From NCBI GenBank assembly GCA_026770585.1, contig MU646687.1, positions 308,277-324,154 on the forward strand: a stretch of 15,878 nt of DNA, read 5' to 3'. This stretch comes from Baffinella frigidus. Its lineage: Eukaryota; Cryptophyceae; Cryptomonadales; Baffinellaceae. A program made the position numbers and the translations under genes. Below are positions 6,441 through 13,543 of this stretch, piece by piece (the first letter of the stretch is position 1; each line of letters starts with the position of its first letter). The notes below the pieces were generated by a model that saw nothing but the letters and a program-made list of their open reading frames with translations, was not told the origin of the DNA and ran no database searches.

Positions 6441-6600
6441 CCTTGCTCGGATAGCGAGGGGTTAAATGGATCTTTTTGATTCGGGTACGAATTCAAAAAA
6501 TTGTACGAGTCGTGTCCAACTTGTGGGCGCTAGACTGCACAAAACTGCAGTCTAGCCAAAAATTACCCGAACCGTTTAACCCCTCGCTATCCGAGCAAGG
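6441..6600. mobile_element. 160-bp element with perfect 26-bp terminal inverted repeats
   Basis: The first 26 bases (CCTTGCTCGGATAGCGAGGG then GTTAAA) are exactly inverted at 6575-6600. The interior contains a second hairpin, CTAGACTGCA/TGCAGTCTAG (6530-6555), and nearly inverted TTCGGGTA/TACCCGAA. There is no open frame of note. AGGGTT flanks both sides (6435-6440 and 6602-6607), and on the right the element runs straight into TTTAGGG repeats. This suggests insertion at or into telomere-like DNA. The perfect ends imply recent mobility. Confidence 0.85.
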
Positions 6601-6749
6601 TAGGGTTTAGGGTTTAGGGTTTAGGGTTTAGGGTTCAGGTTTTAGGGTTTAGGGTTTAGGGTTTAGGGGTTGGAGTTGAGGGTTTAGGGTTTAGGGGTTG
6701 GTGTTTAGGGTTTAGGGTTTAGGGGTGGGTGTTTAGGGTTTAGGGTTTA
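6601..6749 (+). repeat. Interstitial telomere-type repeats, TTTAGGG orientation
   Basis: About twenty heptamers, mostly TTTAGGG, with variants such as GGGTTCAGG and GGGGTTGGAG. TTTAGGG is the telomere unit of plants and many algae and protists. The G-rich strand points right, towards the oppositely oriented block at 6949-7030. Confidence 0.9.
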
Positions 6750-6948
6750 CGTGTATAGTGCATATGACCTCTCTCTAGTTCCTGTTCAGACACAGTGGTG
6801 GCTGCACGGGGTGCATACATGGTGTCAGGCCGCGCTGGTCTTAATACAGGGAATATAAAGGGCTCTCTCCCCAGAATTGGAGGAGCACAGATCGAGCAAG
6901 GCTCGTGCTTTTCCTTTCTTCGCTGGCTGATGGGGTGTCTCACAGCCT
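6750..6948. other. Unique spacer between opposed telomere-type repeats
   Basis: About 200 bases without recognised genes or repeats lie exactly between the converging repeat blocks. Confidence 0.6.
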
Positions 6949-7030
6949 GAACCCTAAACCCTAAACCCTACACCCTAAACCCTACACCCTAAACCCTAAA
7001 CCCTAAACCCTAAACCCTAAACCCTAAACC
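6949..7030 (-). repeat. Interstitial telomere-type repeats, CCCTAAA orientation
   Basis: Eleven heptamers, mainly CCCTAAA with two CCCTACA variants. It is the mirror orientation of 6601-6749. Confidence 0.92.
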
Positions 7031-7170
7031 ACTTTTTGCTCTGGTTTTCCACTCCCATTTCCCGGCGGCAAGCTTGAAATGAGCGCCTGCTGCTCCCCAG
7101 CAAGAGTACCCAGGCGCTGAAACGATTCATCAAGCTGCCGAAGCAACTCGCTGACGGTTGCTTTCGCCAT
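7024..7170 (-). CDS. Small putative protein truncated in telomere repeat
   Basis: A 48-codon minus-strand frame starts MAKATVSELLRQLDESFQRL in a good initiation context (GGATGGCG). It continues as an amphipathic, leucine-spaced helix and a polar tail (PPGNGSGKPEQK). The stop codon is formed by the first heptamer of the telomere-type repeat. It looks like the N-terminus of a coiled-coil protein whose rest was lost where the repeat joined. The family is unknown; a chance frame is possible given its length. Confidence 0.3.
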   Translation of the reverse strand: MAKATVSELLRQLDESFQRLGTLAGEQQALISSLPPGNGSGKPEQKVV

Positions 7171-7270
7171 CCGATGGGAAAAGCGATCAGACGAAGGGTC
7201 GCTGAGTGGCCGTCGAAGTTATTGGAGCCATTTGAGCCCGATCGGTACCCGCCTGGAAATAAAGGACGAA

Positions 7271-7410
7271 ATAACCACAAGGACCTAAAGGACCTAAAGG
7301 ACGAAATAACGGAAATGTTGGCGTGTCGTTGGCTATGTTGGGAGCATTCGAAACCTAAAGGACCTAGGTGGGAGCTCGAAGAACCTCAAGGACCTAAAGC
7401 ACCAAGCATG
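7271..7410 (+). repeat. GGACCTAAA repeats and module A copy 2
   Basis: Three GGACCTAAA or close units at 7281-7303 precede GGCGTGTCGTTGGCTATG and TTGGGAGCATTCGAAACC (7319-7366), the right part of module A. GAACCTCAAGGACCTAAAGC and then AGCATGGCCTTTCTGCAGG follow; this last motif reappears in the inverted-repeat element at 15129-15211. Confidence 0.8.
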
Positions 7411-7470
7411 GCCTTTCTGCAGGCCGTCGAAATACCGGTCTTTCAGCATCCAGTCTTTGACGTTTACTAG

Positions 7471-8018
7471 TACAGGGGTACCTCGGTTACAAGAAAGCGC
7501 AATGCAAGAAAGCGCACCGAATCCGACCCCTGTGTTTTCTTAAACCTAAGAAAATCGGATCGACCGAATTCTCCTTCGTTTTCTTATTTTTAAGAAAACA
7601 CCGACCGACCGGATTCTCGTGTTTTCTAATGGACTAAGAAAACACCGACCGACCGGATTCTGTGTCTGCCAAGAAAAAAATTGGGCCTCACATCGCTTAC
7701 CCCCCCGGAGAATGGATCTGGCGAATTTTCGGGCCTAAAAAGAGACCAAGATTTCCTGAGAAAAATTGGTTCCTGAGTGGTGCAACTTTCAAATTCGGCA
7801 ATTCTCCCTGCGTTTTCTTAACTTTAAGAAAACGTGGACCGACCGCTTTCCTGCGTTTTCTTAATCTTGAAGAAAACGCGGACCGACCGCTTTCGTGCGT
7901 TTTCTTAAGCATAGGAAAATCGGACCGACCGGATTCTGCCTCGATTTTCTTATTTTAAGAAAACACAGACCGACCGACCTTGGAGCAAGGGTGTTCTTGT
8001 AGCCGAGGTACCCCTGTA
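7471..8018. mobile_element. 548-bp pogo/Tigger-like non-autonomous element
   Basis: The ends read TA|CAGGGGTACCTCGGTTACAAG and the near-exact inverse CTTGTAGCCGAGGTACCCCTG|TA. The TA flanks on both sides are the target duplication typical of the Tc1/mariner superfamily, and CAGG..TACCTCG ends recall Tigger-type pogo elements (from memory). The interior has no transposase. It carries seven small hairpins in two groups around a roughly 150-bp unique centre. Five shorter relatives are in this window. Confidence 0.8.
7531..7976 (+). repeat. Array of seven hairpins with GACCGACCG tails
   Basis: Each unit is TTTTCTTA, a loop of 3 to 7 bases, and TAAGAAAA followed by (G)ACCGACCG. They start at about 7534, 7578, 7621, 7812, 7854, 7899 and 7943, so spacing within each group is about 42 to 45 bases. 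All have the same orientation. Compensating changes appear in places (CGTTTTCTT with AAGAAAACG; GTGTTTTC with GAAAACAC), so the stem is kept while its outer bases vary. Confidence 0.85.
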
Positions 8019-8188
8019 TGGCCCTGCACCCTTGTTCACCACCTTAGGGGGAAATCGAGTCGCGAGGAGTGTTTCGAGTAATTGTGTGTTGCATCTTACT
8101 GTCAGTTCTTTGCGCATGTAGGCTACTTGCATGAGTACCCTGATGCTGCCGGAGCACCTTTGGAACCGCAGCAGTGGCCTGGATACCC

Positions 8189-8620
8189 AGTCTGACAGAT
8201 CGCTGCCACGTTTTCCCTGCGTGTGGGCATCTAGCCTACATGTACAGGGGTACCTCGCTCATAAGAAACGCTCCCCCACCTAGGATCACCACAGGGCCCT
8301 AGACATGGTGCTACTGTAGGGTCCTAGCTAGGGGGGGGCAGTTTCTTATGAGCGAGGTAGCCCTCTAGGCTGTAAGGTTACGAGCCTATGACAACTTCCA
8401 AGAGTAGATTCACCTTCAGAGTGCAGATCAGTCTGAAAGATGCTTGGCACGCGTGCGGACGTAGCCCGACCACGGGCCCGCCTCGGGGCGAGAGGCCCGG
8501 AATAGAGAGAGTTTGGCCGGATGTACTAGGGGTACAGTACGCCACGGGCGGAGATGAATCATTTATGTAGACATTGGGCATGCCCAGCCTGACGGATGGG
8601 TGGCACGCCTTCCCTGCGGA
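8189..8620 (+). repeat. Three dispersed copies of a short exon-like motif
   Basis: At 8189-8230, 8430-8460 and 8586-8620 the plus strand reads SLTDRCHVFPACG, SLKDAWHACG and SLTDGWHAFPAD. Nucleotide matches include CTGACRGAT and TTCCCTGCG. The reading frame is the same relative to the motif in all three, which suggests copies of one coding segment. The family is unknown. The sequence around them (8019-8242, 8368-8701) holds no other recognisable gene. Confidence 0.4.
8243..8367. mobile_element. CAGGGGTACC MITE, copy 1 (125 bp)
   Basis: TA|CAGGGGTACCTCGCTCATAAG is inverted at the right as CTTATGAGCGAGGTAGCCCTC|TA, with two changes near the end. The core is CCTAGGATCACCACAGGGCC ... GGGTCCTAGCTAGGGGG, itself nearly palindromic. 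Non-coding. Confidence 0.9.
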
Positions 8621-8701
8621 TCAGAACCAGCACGACTCATCACGCCTGCTGTTCCCCACTTGCGACCACGTCCCCCGTTGTGGCGCACCACACGACACCT
8701 G

Positions 8702-8822
8702 TACAGGGGTACCTCGCTCATAAGAAACCGCCGCCCATTGGGACCCTACAGTAGGGCCATGCCTAGGGCCCTATGATGGTCCTAGGGGGGGGGCAGTTTC
8801 TTATGCGCGATGTACCCCTGTA
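8702..8822. mobile_element. CAGGGGTACC MITE, copy 2 (121 bp)
   Basis: TA|CAGGGGTACCTCGCTCATAAG is paired with CTTATGCGCGATGTACCCCTG|TA. The core holds ACCCTACAGTAGGGCCATGC and CTAGGGCCCTATGATGG. TA duplications are intact. Confidence 0.92.
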
Positions 8823-8883
8823 GGCCCCCACACGCAACAGGTTACAGGGGTTACTCATGAATAAAGACACACACCTCCCTAGG

Positions 8884-9108
8884 GTACTACGGTTAGTGTG
8901 GCCGACGTGAACCCATCAACCAGTCTCATGACTACCAGTTTTTTGTTAAAAACTAAAACTGGCTGGTGGGTGGGTCAGTTTTTCAGGTTTTCAATAAACC
9001 AACAGACCCAAAATGCTAGTTTAATGGTTCAAAAAATTGAATGGTGGCATTTGCTGGTGCTTACAAACTGATGTGTAGCCTTCGTAATCGTCGGCCACAC
9101 TAGCTACG
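8884..9108. mobile_element. Putative 225-bp inverted-repeat element
   Basis: TAGTGTGGCCGACG (8894-8907) is exactly inverted at 9089-9102, with weaker matching to about 24 bases. The interior has an inner pair of CCAGTTTT and AAAACTGG and is AT-rich. No target duplication was identified. Confidence 0.55.
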
Positions 9109-9116
9109 GTACGGTG

Positions 9117-9845
9117 ATTTCTTAGGTTTTATGTTGAGGTTTAAGGTTCTAGGGTTCATGGTCAAGGTTTAAAGATTCAGGATTGAGGGTTCAGGGTAAC
9201 CGGTTCAGGGGTTGGGGTTCACGGTTTACGGTGTAGGGTTTACGGTGTAGGGTGTCGGGTATAGGGTTTATGGCTGAGTGGTTAGGGGCTAGGTTTGAGG
9301 GTTGAGGTTTGAGGATGGATGGTTTAGAATTCAGGGTTTAGGGGTAGCGGTTCAGGGTTTAGAGTTTATGGTCTAGGGTCCAGAATTTAGGGTTTAAGGT
9401 ACAGGGTTTATGGTTAAGGGTTAAAGGTTTGGGTTTCAGGGTGTAGGGTTGAGAGTTTAGGGTTGAGTGCTTAGGGTTTAGGGTTCAGGTTTTGGGGTTT
9501 AGGGTTCAGGATTTTTCAGGATTTAGGGTTCAGGGTTTTGGGTTTAGGGCTCAGGGTTTAGGGTCTAGGGTTAAGTGTTTAGGGTTTAGGGTTTTACAGG
9601 TTTAGGGTTCAGGGTTTAAGATTTTGGTTTTAGGGATAAGGGTTTAGGATTTAGGTTTTAGGGTTCAGGGTTGATTGCTGAGGGTTGAGGGTTTGGGTTT
9701 TAGGGTTCAGGGTTCAGAGTTTAGGGTTTGGGCTTTGGGATTTAGGGTTCAGGGGTTAGGGCCTGGGTTTCAGGGTGTATGGTTTAGTGTTTAGGTTTTA
9801 GGGTTTTGATTTCAAGGTTCATGGTTGAGAGTTCAGGGTTGGGGG
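9117..9845 (+). repeat. Degenerate telomere-like heptamer field
   Basis: About 730 bases of GGGTTTA, GGGTTCA, GGGTTGA and decayed versions with irregular indels, typical of old subtelomeric or interstitial repeats. No gene is present. Confidence 0.9.
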
Positions 9846-10006
<161 letters not shown>

Positions 10007-10017
10007 TTTATCACAGC

Positions 10018-10232
10018 TCATAAGACAAAAATATCGGTCAAAGACGTGCGCTGGTCATGGAAGGAAGACGGGAGCCTGGTGGGCCACGCCTGCGGCGAAC
10101 CATGGCGAGCGGAGGGGAAGCAGCGATTGCCGACCACGCAGCACGACAGCGGAAAGCGCTGGCTCATGGTATGGCAAGGCATAGGGCAGGAGCTGAGCAC
10201 CCCCCATGGGAGGGACCTACTTGAGACGTGAC
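10018..10232 (+). repeat. Duplicated unique segment S, copy 1
   Basis: It shares TGGAAGGAAG, CACGACAGCGGAAAGCGCTG, GCTCATGG and GGGCAGGAGCT.GAGCACCCC with 10874-11080. In the frame best kept between the copies it reads ADHAARQRKALAHG (from an ATG at 10102 in the good context AACCATGG, 42 codons in total) against FDHVSRQRKALAHG in copy 2, and both continue to an APPW- or HPPW-type tail. A coding origin is plausible but the function is unknown. It lies between two fields of telomere-like repeats. Confidence 0.5.
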
Positions 10233-10261
10233 CGGGGGCAATCATAAGTTGGCACAACAGG

Positions 10262-10286
10262 AAAACGCTCAGAATCCGAGCGTTTT
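10262..10286. repeat. Small hairpin AAAACGCTC/GAGCGTTTT
   Basis: A perfect 9-bp stem with a 7-base loop lies in a spacer between segment S and the next telomere-like field. Confidence 0.8.
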
Positions 10287-10344
10287 GCCAAAAGTTGTCA
10301 TGAAGTTCAATTGAAGTTGACTTTTGCGATTGACTTCCCTCAGA

Positions 10345-10842
10345 GCTGGGGTTTAGTGTTCAGGGTTCAAGTTATGAGCCAGCGCTCATGGCAGGGAGGG
10401 TTTAGTGTTCAGGGTTCAGGTTTCAGGGTTTAGGGTTTAGGGTTCTTTGTTTAGGGGTTGGAGTTTTGGGTTTAGGGTGTGGGGGTTTGGGGTTCAGGTG
10501 TTGGGGTTTAGGGTTTAGTGTGTAGAGTTTGGGTTTTAGGGTTCAGGTTTCAGGGTTCAGGGCTTAAGGTTCAGGGCTCAGGTTTCAGGGTTCAGGGTTC
10601 AGGGTTTGAGATTTAAGGTTCAGGGTTTAGGGTTTAGGGTTTAGGGTTTAGGGTTGAGGGTTGAGGGTTTAGAGTTCAGGGTTTAGGGTTTAGGGTTTAG
10701 TTTTTAGGGTTTAGGTTTGAGTGTTTAGGGTTTATGGTTTAGGGTTTAGTGGTTAAGGGTTGGGGTTTAGGGGTTATGGTTTAGGGTTTAGGGTTCATGG
10801 TTTATGGTTTAGGGTTTAGGGTTTAGGGTTCAGGGCCTTTCA
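10345..10842 (+). repeat. Telomere-like heptamer field 2
   Basis: GGGTTTA and GGGTTCA variants, cleaner at 10621-10660 and 10800-10832. It is interrupted at 10371-10397 by GAGCCAGCGCTCATGGCAGG, related to GCGCTGGCTCATGGCAGGG of segment S copy 2. Confidence 0.9.
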
Positions 10843-10873
10843 AGGCTGAGCTAGATAAAGGGAGGTCACAACG

Positions 10874-11080
10874 TGCCTTTGTTTATGGAAGGAAGGGGCC
10901 AGGTGGGCAGGCGGCGATCTATTCAGAGCGGAAGAACCTTTGTTTGACCACGTTTCACGACAGCGGAAAGCGCTGGCTCATGGCAGGGTGAGGCGTTGGA
11001 TATTGAGAGAATTCATTGATTACAAGGACATTAGCGCTGCCCCACCTCGTGGGGCAGGAGCTCGAGCACCCCCTTGGATT
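10874..11080 (+). repeat. Duplicated unique segment S, copy 2
   Basis: Partner of 10018-10232. A plus-strand frame without a start codon stays open for about 73 codons, from a stop near 10858 to about 11082, and contains RQRKALAHG and a GARAPPW tail. It also holds AATTCATTGATTACAAGGAC, absent from copy 1. Confidence 0.5.
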
Positions 11081-11125
11081 TGACCACTCGAACTCTCGGC
11101 AGTCTTTTCCCCCCGAAAGCACACA

Positions 11126-11160
11126 CAGTAATCAGTAATCAGTAATCAGTAATCAGTAAT
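11126..11160 (+). repeat. (CAGTAAT)5
   Basis: Five perfect heptamers, unrelated to the telomere unit, immediately before repeat module B. Confidence 0.97.
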
Positions 11161-11208
11161 CACACCGAACCCCAAGTCAGCCTTTATGGGGCTCATGGTA
11201 TCTCATGA
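11161..11208 (-). repeat. Repeat module B, inverted copy
   Basis: It is the reverse complement of 6130-6175. Here module B lies 10 bases left of module A, so, read in module orientation, the order is A then B. At 6130-6370 it is B then A. Confidence 0.85.
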
Positions 11209-11218
11209 GTGAAGAATC

Positions 11219-11306
11219 GTCCTTTAGGTCCTTTAGGGTTTAAATGCTCCCAACATATGCCAACGACACGCCGTTCCGTAGATCTGCAGAGAAAGCATTT
11301 TCGACA
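11219..11306 (-). repeat. Repeat module A, inverted copy
   Basis: TCCTTTAGGTCCTTTAGGGT, AAATGCTCCCAACATATGCC and ACGCCGTTCCGTAGATCTGC are the reverse complement of 6279-6370. It lies about 85 bases upstream of the F-box gene start codon. Confidence 0.9.
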
Positions 11307-11389
11307 AACTTGCCCTTGAATTTGACCACTCTCGGCAGTCTTTTTTCCTCGAAAGGACGCAATTCTGCAGAGGATTTTTTCCCGCCAAG

Positions 11390-12382
11390 ATGTTGCTCGA
11401 CTCGGTTGTCCCCCTCCTGTTCGAGAGGCTGGGCCACCTCGAGCTGCTCGCCCTTCGGGGCACGAGCCGCGAACTGCGCGCACTCGCCAGCGAAGACCAC
11501 GCCTGGGCGGATGCCTTGCGCAGAATGTTGGACAATTTCGAGCTCGGAGAGGACGAGCTGGCGCGGCCAGCCTACCCGTTGCGCGCGCGCGGCGAGCAGC
11601 GCGATCGCTACTCATTCTTCCCCATCGAGGCCGAGCGCGTCGAGCTGGCGGGCTTCGTGGTGCCTCCACCGTTTTACAAAACCCCCCCTCCGCTGCGCGT
11701 GACAGACGGGGTGCTCGAGGACATGTTGCACCCTGAGAGCGATGCCGTGGAGCCGTTCCACAAGGCGGTGTCCCGCACGGAGGTCTACAAGGCACGGCCG
11801 CTCCCACTGCGCTGCGAGCTGTGCGACGTCGAGTGCGACTCCTACGCTTCCTTCGATGACCACTGCATCCTCTTCGCGCACAAGACAAAGTTGGACCCTT
11901 CCAGGCAGTTCGACCCGCGCTTCCTGGACCCGCGCTTCAACGACCCACGGCACTCGGTCGACGACTTCGCGGCCCTGCCCAGCATGGCCAAGTTCGAAGC
12001 CATGGACCGGTACAAGGAGAACATGGTGGACTGGTTCTGCATGTCTTGCCCCACCGGCCCGAACGCCGCGGCGTCCGTGCTTTGCCAGCGCGGGGGCTGG
12101 GAAAACATGGAAGCGAACGCTGCAATGGCGCGCGATAATGTCAAAAACGACGCAGAAGCCTTTGGGCTGTCCAAGAAGGAGGTGCGGGCCGTCCTGCGCT
12201 TGTGCACAACCGAGCGAGCTGCGGAGGTGTGGCTGAAGGATTTCGTCCTCGCTGACTTTGAGAACGGGCTGACGGGCTACGCGCTCGACGTGGTCGAGAA
12301 CGGCTGGGAAATGCTCGACTCGCATGGCTCCTGCTCGCACCGGAACTTCCTTGCCGGCATCACGGGTCTCGACTACGGTTGA
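11390..12382 (+). CDS. F-box and C2H2 zinc-finger protein, 330 aa
   Basis: This is the only long frame here that looks like a real protein. Residues about 3-47 (VVPLLFERLGHLELLALRGT, then SRELRALASEDHAWADAL) fit the F-box pattern: a hydrophobic first helix with LxxLxxLELLAL, then S-R-x-L-R-x-L-x-x-D-x-x-W. F-box proteins dock on SKP1 in cullin-1 ubiquitin ligases and recruit substrates. Residues 142-164 form a C2H2 finger, C142-x2-C145-x12-H158-x5-H164, with aromatic F155 as in U1/JAZ-type RNA-binding fingers. Residues 174-188 repeat FDPRFLDPRFNDPRH. A further CxxC (217-220) and C232 may bind metal. The C-terminus (293-330, GYALDVVENGWEML...LDYG) recurs downstream. The start ATG has a purine at -3 (CCAAGATG), and no longer in-frame start was seen. 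GC-rich third positions contrast with the flanks. It is apparently intronless. The substrate cannot be inferred. Confidence 0.75.
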   Translation: MLLDSVVPLLFERLGHLELLALRGTSRELRALASEDHAWADALRRMLDNFELGEDELARPAYPLRARGEQRDRYSFFPIEAERVELAGFVVPPPFYKTPPPLRVTDGVLEDMLHPESDAVEPFHKAVSRTEVYKARPLPLRCELCDVECDSYASFDDHCILFAHKTKLDPSRQFDPRFLDPRFNDPRHSVDDFAALPSMAKFEAMDRYKENMVDWFCMSCPTGPNAAASVLCQRGGWENMEANAAMARDNVKNDAEAFGLSKKEVRAVLRLCTTERAAEVWLKDFVLADFENGLTGYALDVVENGWEMLDSHGSCSHRNFLAGITGLDYG

Positions 12383-12401
12383 GAAATCGATTCGTGGTGA
12401 C

Positions 12402-12640
12402 CGACACCACCGTCCGACATATCCTCCAAGCCACAAACGGCGTTGATGGGCTACGCGCTTGACGTGATCCAGCACGGCTGGAGCATGTTCGAGATGCACT
12501 TCTCCGGATCATATCGCGATCTGCTTGGTTGCGTCACCGTTCTCGACTATCTATCTGTCGCGTGGTTTCGGACGCCATCATGGCGACTCTCAGCACCGCC
12601 ACTCGCCCTCGAGAGCCGCCACGGGAGGCTGCCAACATGA
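12402..12640 (+). pseudogene. Diverged copy of the F-box gene's C-terminal segment
   Basis: Beginning 20 bases after the F-box gene stop codon, an open frame without its own good start reads LMGYALDVIQHGWSMF and SGSYRDLLGCVTVLDY. It aligns without gaps to residues 293-329 of the F-box protein (LTGYALDVVENGWEML, CSHRNFLAGITGLDY). The frame then runs on to a stop at 12638. The protein pattern is better kept than the DNA (about two thirds identity by eye), which suggests the copy was once under selection. It may be an alternative last exon or the remains of a tandem gene. Confidence 0.55.
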
Positions 12641-12693
12641 CCCCAACCGCTCCGTCGCTCTCTCCACCTCCGCACGGGCCTCCACACCTCCGA

Positions 12694-12749
12694 TAGTAAA
12701 GGTGTCTCGTGCCTGGACATTATTAGTAAAGGTGTTGTGTGCCTGGACT
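12694..12749 (+). repeat. Tandem duplicate, 30-base period
   Basis: TAGTAAAGGTGTCTCGTGCC and TAGTAAAGGTGTTGTGTGCC, each followed by TGGAC(A/T), are adjacent copies. Confidence 0.9.
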
Positions 12750-12829
12750 GAAAGGCTCTGTGCGTGCTGCCGGTGTGCAGACGGGCGTTCTCTGCTTGCG
12801 TCGGTGGGATCTTGGCCTACCGTGGCGCC

Positions 12830-12883
12830 GTGCAGAAGGGGTTCTGCAGGGGTACCGTGCAGAAGGGGTTCTGCAGGGGTACC
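12830..12883 (+). repeat. Perfect 27-bp tandem duplication across an element boundary
   Basis: GTGCAGAAGGGGTTCTGCAG followed by GGGTACC occurs twice in tandem. The second copy ends inside the CAGGGGTACC terminus of the MITE at 12872-12985, so flanking DNA and the first ten bases of the element were duplicated together. Confidence 0.95.
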
Positions 12884-12985
12884 TCGCTCATAAGAAACTG
12901 CCCGCCCCCTAGGACCACAATAGGGCATAGTCCTACTGTAGGGTCCTAGGGGGAGGCAATTTGTTATGAGCGAGGTACCCTTGTG
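12872..12985. mobile_element. CAGGGGTACC MITE, copy 3 (114 bp)
   Basis: CAGGGGTACCTCGCTCATAAG at the left and TTATGAGCGAGGTACCCTTG at the right are inverted. Both flanks read TG instead of TA. The core is CCTAGGACCACAATAGGGCA ... CCTACTGTAGGGTCCTAGG. Confidence 0.88.
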
Positions 12986-13119
12986 TTCTGCGAGAGACTT
13001 CTCTGCGAGTGCAGGGGAGTGCGGGTTCTTGCGTTCGGGACAGCCCTGGAAGCCGTGGATTGCCGCTGTACATGTACTCTTCACATCATGGCCACCCCCA
13101 CTTCCAGAGCATCGCACAG

Positions 13120-13289
13120 TTATCTCAAGCTAGGCGTCGGGTACGGGTTATCCAACGGTTTCACGCCCGAGGCGGGAAGGCCAGTTTTCTTGTCTCGATA
13201 TTTGTTGTCGACCCCGGAGGTGTCGAGCTTGAGGCCGGTCTTGTATGCGAGCTGCGTTCGGAACCCGGATATTGCTGACGACTTTTTGT
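13120..13289 (-). CDS. Unassigned minus-strand terminal exon candidate
   Basis: The minus strand has a C-rich tract and acceptor-like CCTTCTTTGGGCAG|ACA, then an open frame beginning KKSSAISGFRTQLAYKTGLK and ending at a TAA at 13120. It is basic and polar, with no recognised domain. The acceptor and first 40 bases recur at 13471-13507 with CCCTTTGGGTAG|ACAAGAAG. A copied splice junction is one explanation, and a non-coding repeat is another. Confidence 0.25.
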
Positions 13290-13543
13290 CTGCCCAAAGA
13301 AGGGGGGGGGGGGTGCGGGGGTTAATGAATTGACACACACGACCGCGGGCTGCTAGGGCCCGTGCGTCTCGTCTCACCTCGCTCTCTGGCTCGTCCCACG
13401 ATTCAACAAGAGCACGCGTGAGTTGGGTCGCAACTTGGATTCTTGGCAATGCCAAGGTTAACGGTTGAATCGTTCGGAACCCGGATATCGCCGAGAACTT
13501 CTTGTCTACCCAAAGGGGGGAAAGCGGGTTTAATAAATTGACA
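13255..13543. repeat. Direct repeat pair (13255-13335 and 13471-13543)
   Basis: Both copies hold CGTTCGGAACCCGGATAT, ACTT(T/C)TTGTCT(G/A)CCCAAAG, a G-run and TTAAT(G/A)AATTGACA. A third, partial copy is split: GATGTCGCTGACGACG near 13605 and GAACTTCATGTCTGCCCAAA at 13679-13698, separated by about 60 bases rich in GTGCGAGAGGGT that start with the palindrome ACACCCTCGAGGGTGT. Confidence 0.8.

Larger units (their letters stand above)
11078..11360 (+). repeat. Short duplicated sequence upstream of the F-box gene
   Basis: TTTGACCACTCGAACTCTCG with GCAGTCTTTTCCCCCCGAAA (11080-11117) and TTTGACCACTCTCGGCAGTC with TTTTTTCCTCGAAAGGA (11321-11357) are near copies that flank module B, module A and the heptamers. 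The right copy lies about 35 bases before the F-box gene start, so this region contains any promoter of that gene. Confidence 0.8.

Noticed and set aside
7531-7976. CRISPR-like array (regular units near 43 bp)
   Set aside because: The units are hairpins with no unique spacers, lie inside a transposon-like element, and are in eukaryotic-type DNA.
11612-12499. 295-codon open frame on the minus strand opposite the F-box gene
   Set aside because: It mirrors a GC-rich coding sequence with GC at third positions, which keeps the opposite strand open. It has no recognisable domain, while the plus strand shows F-box and zinc-finger residues.
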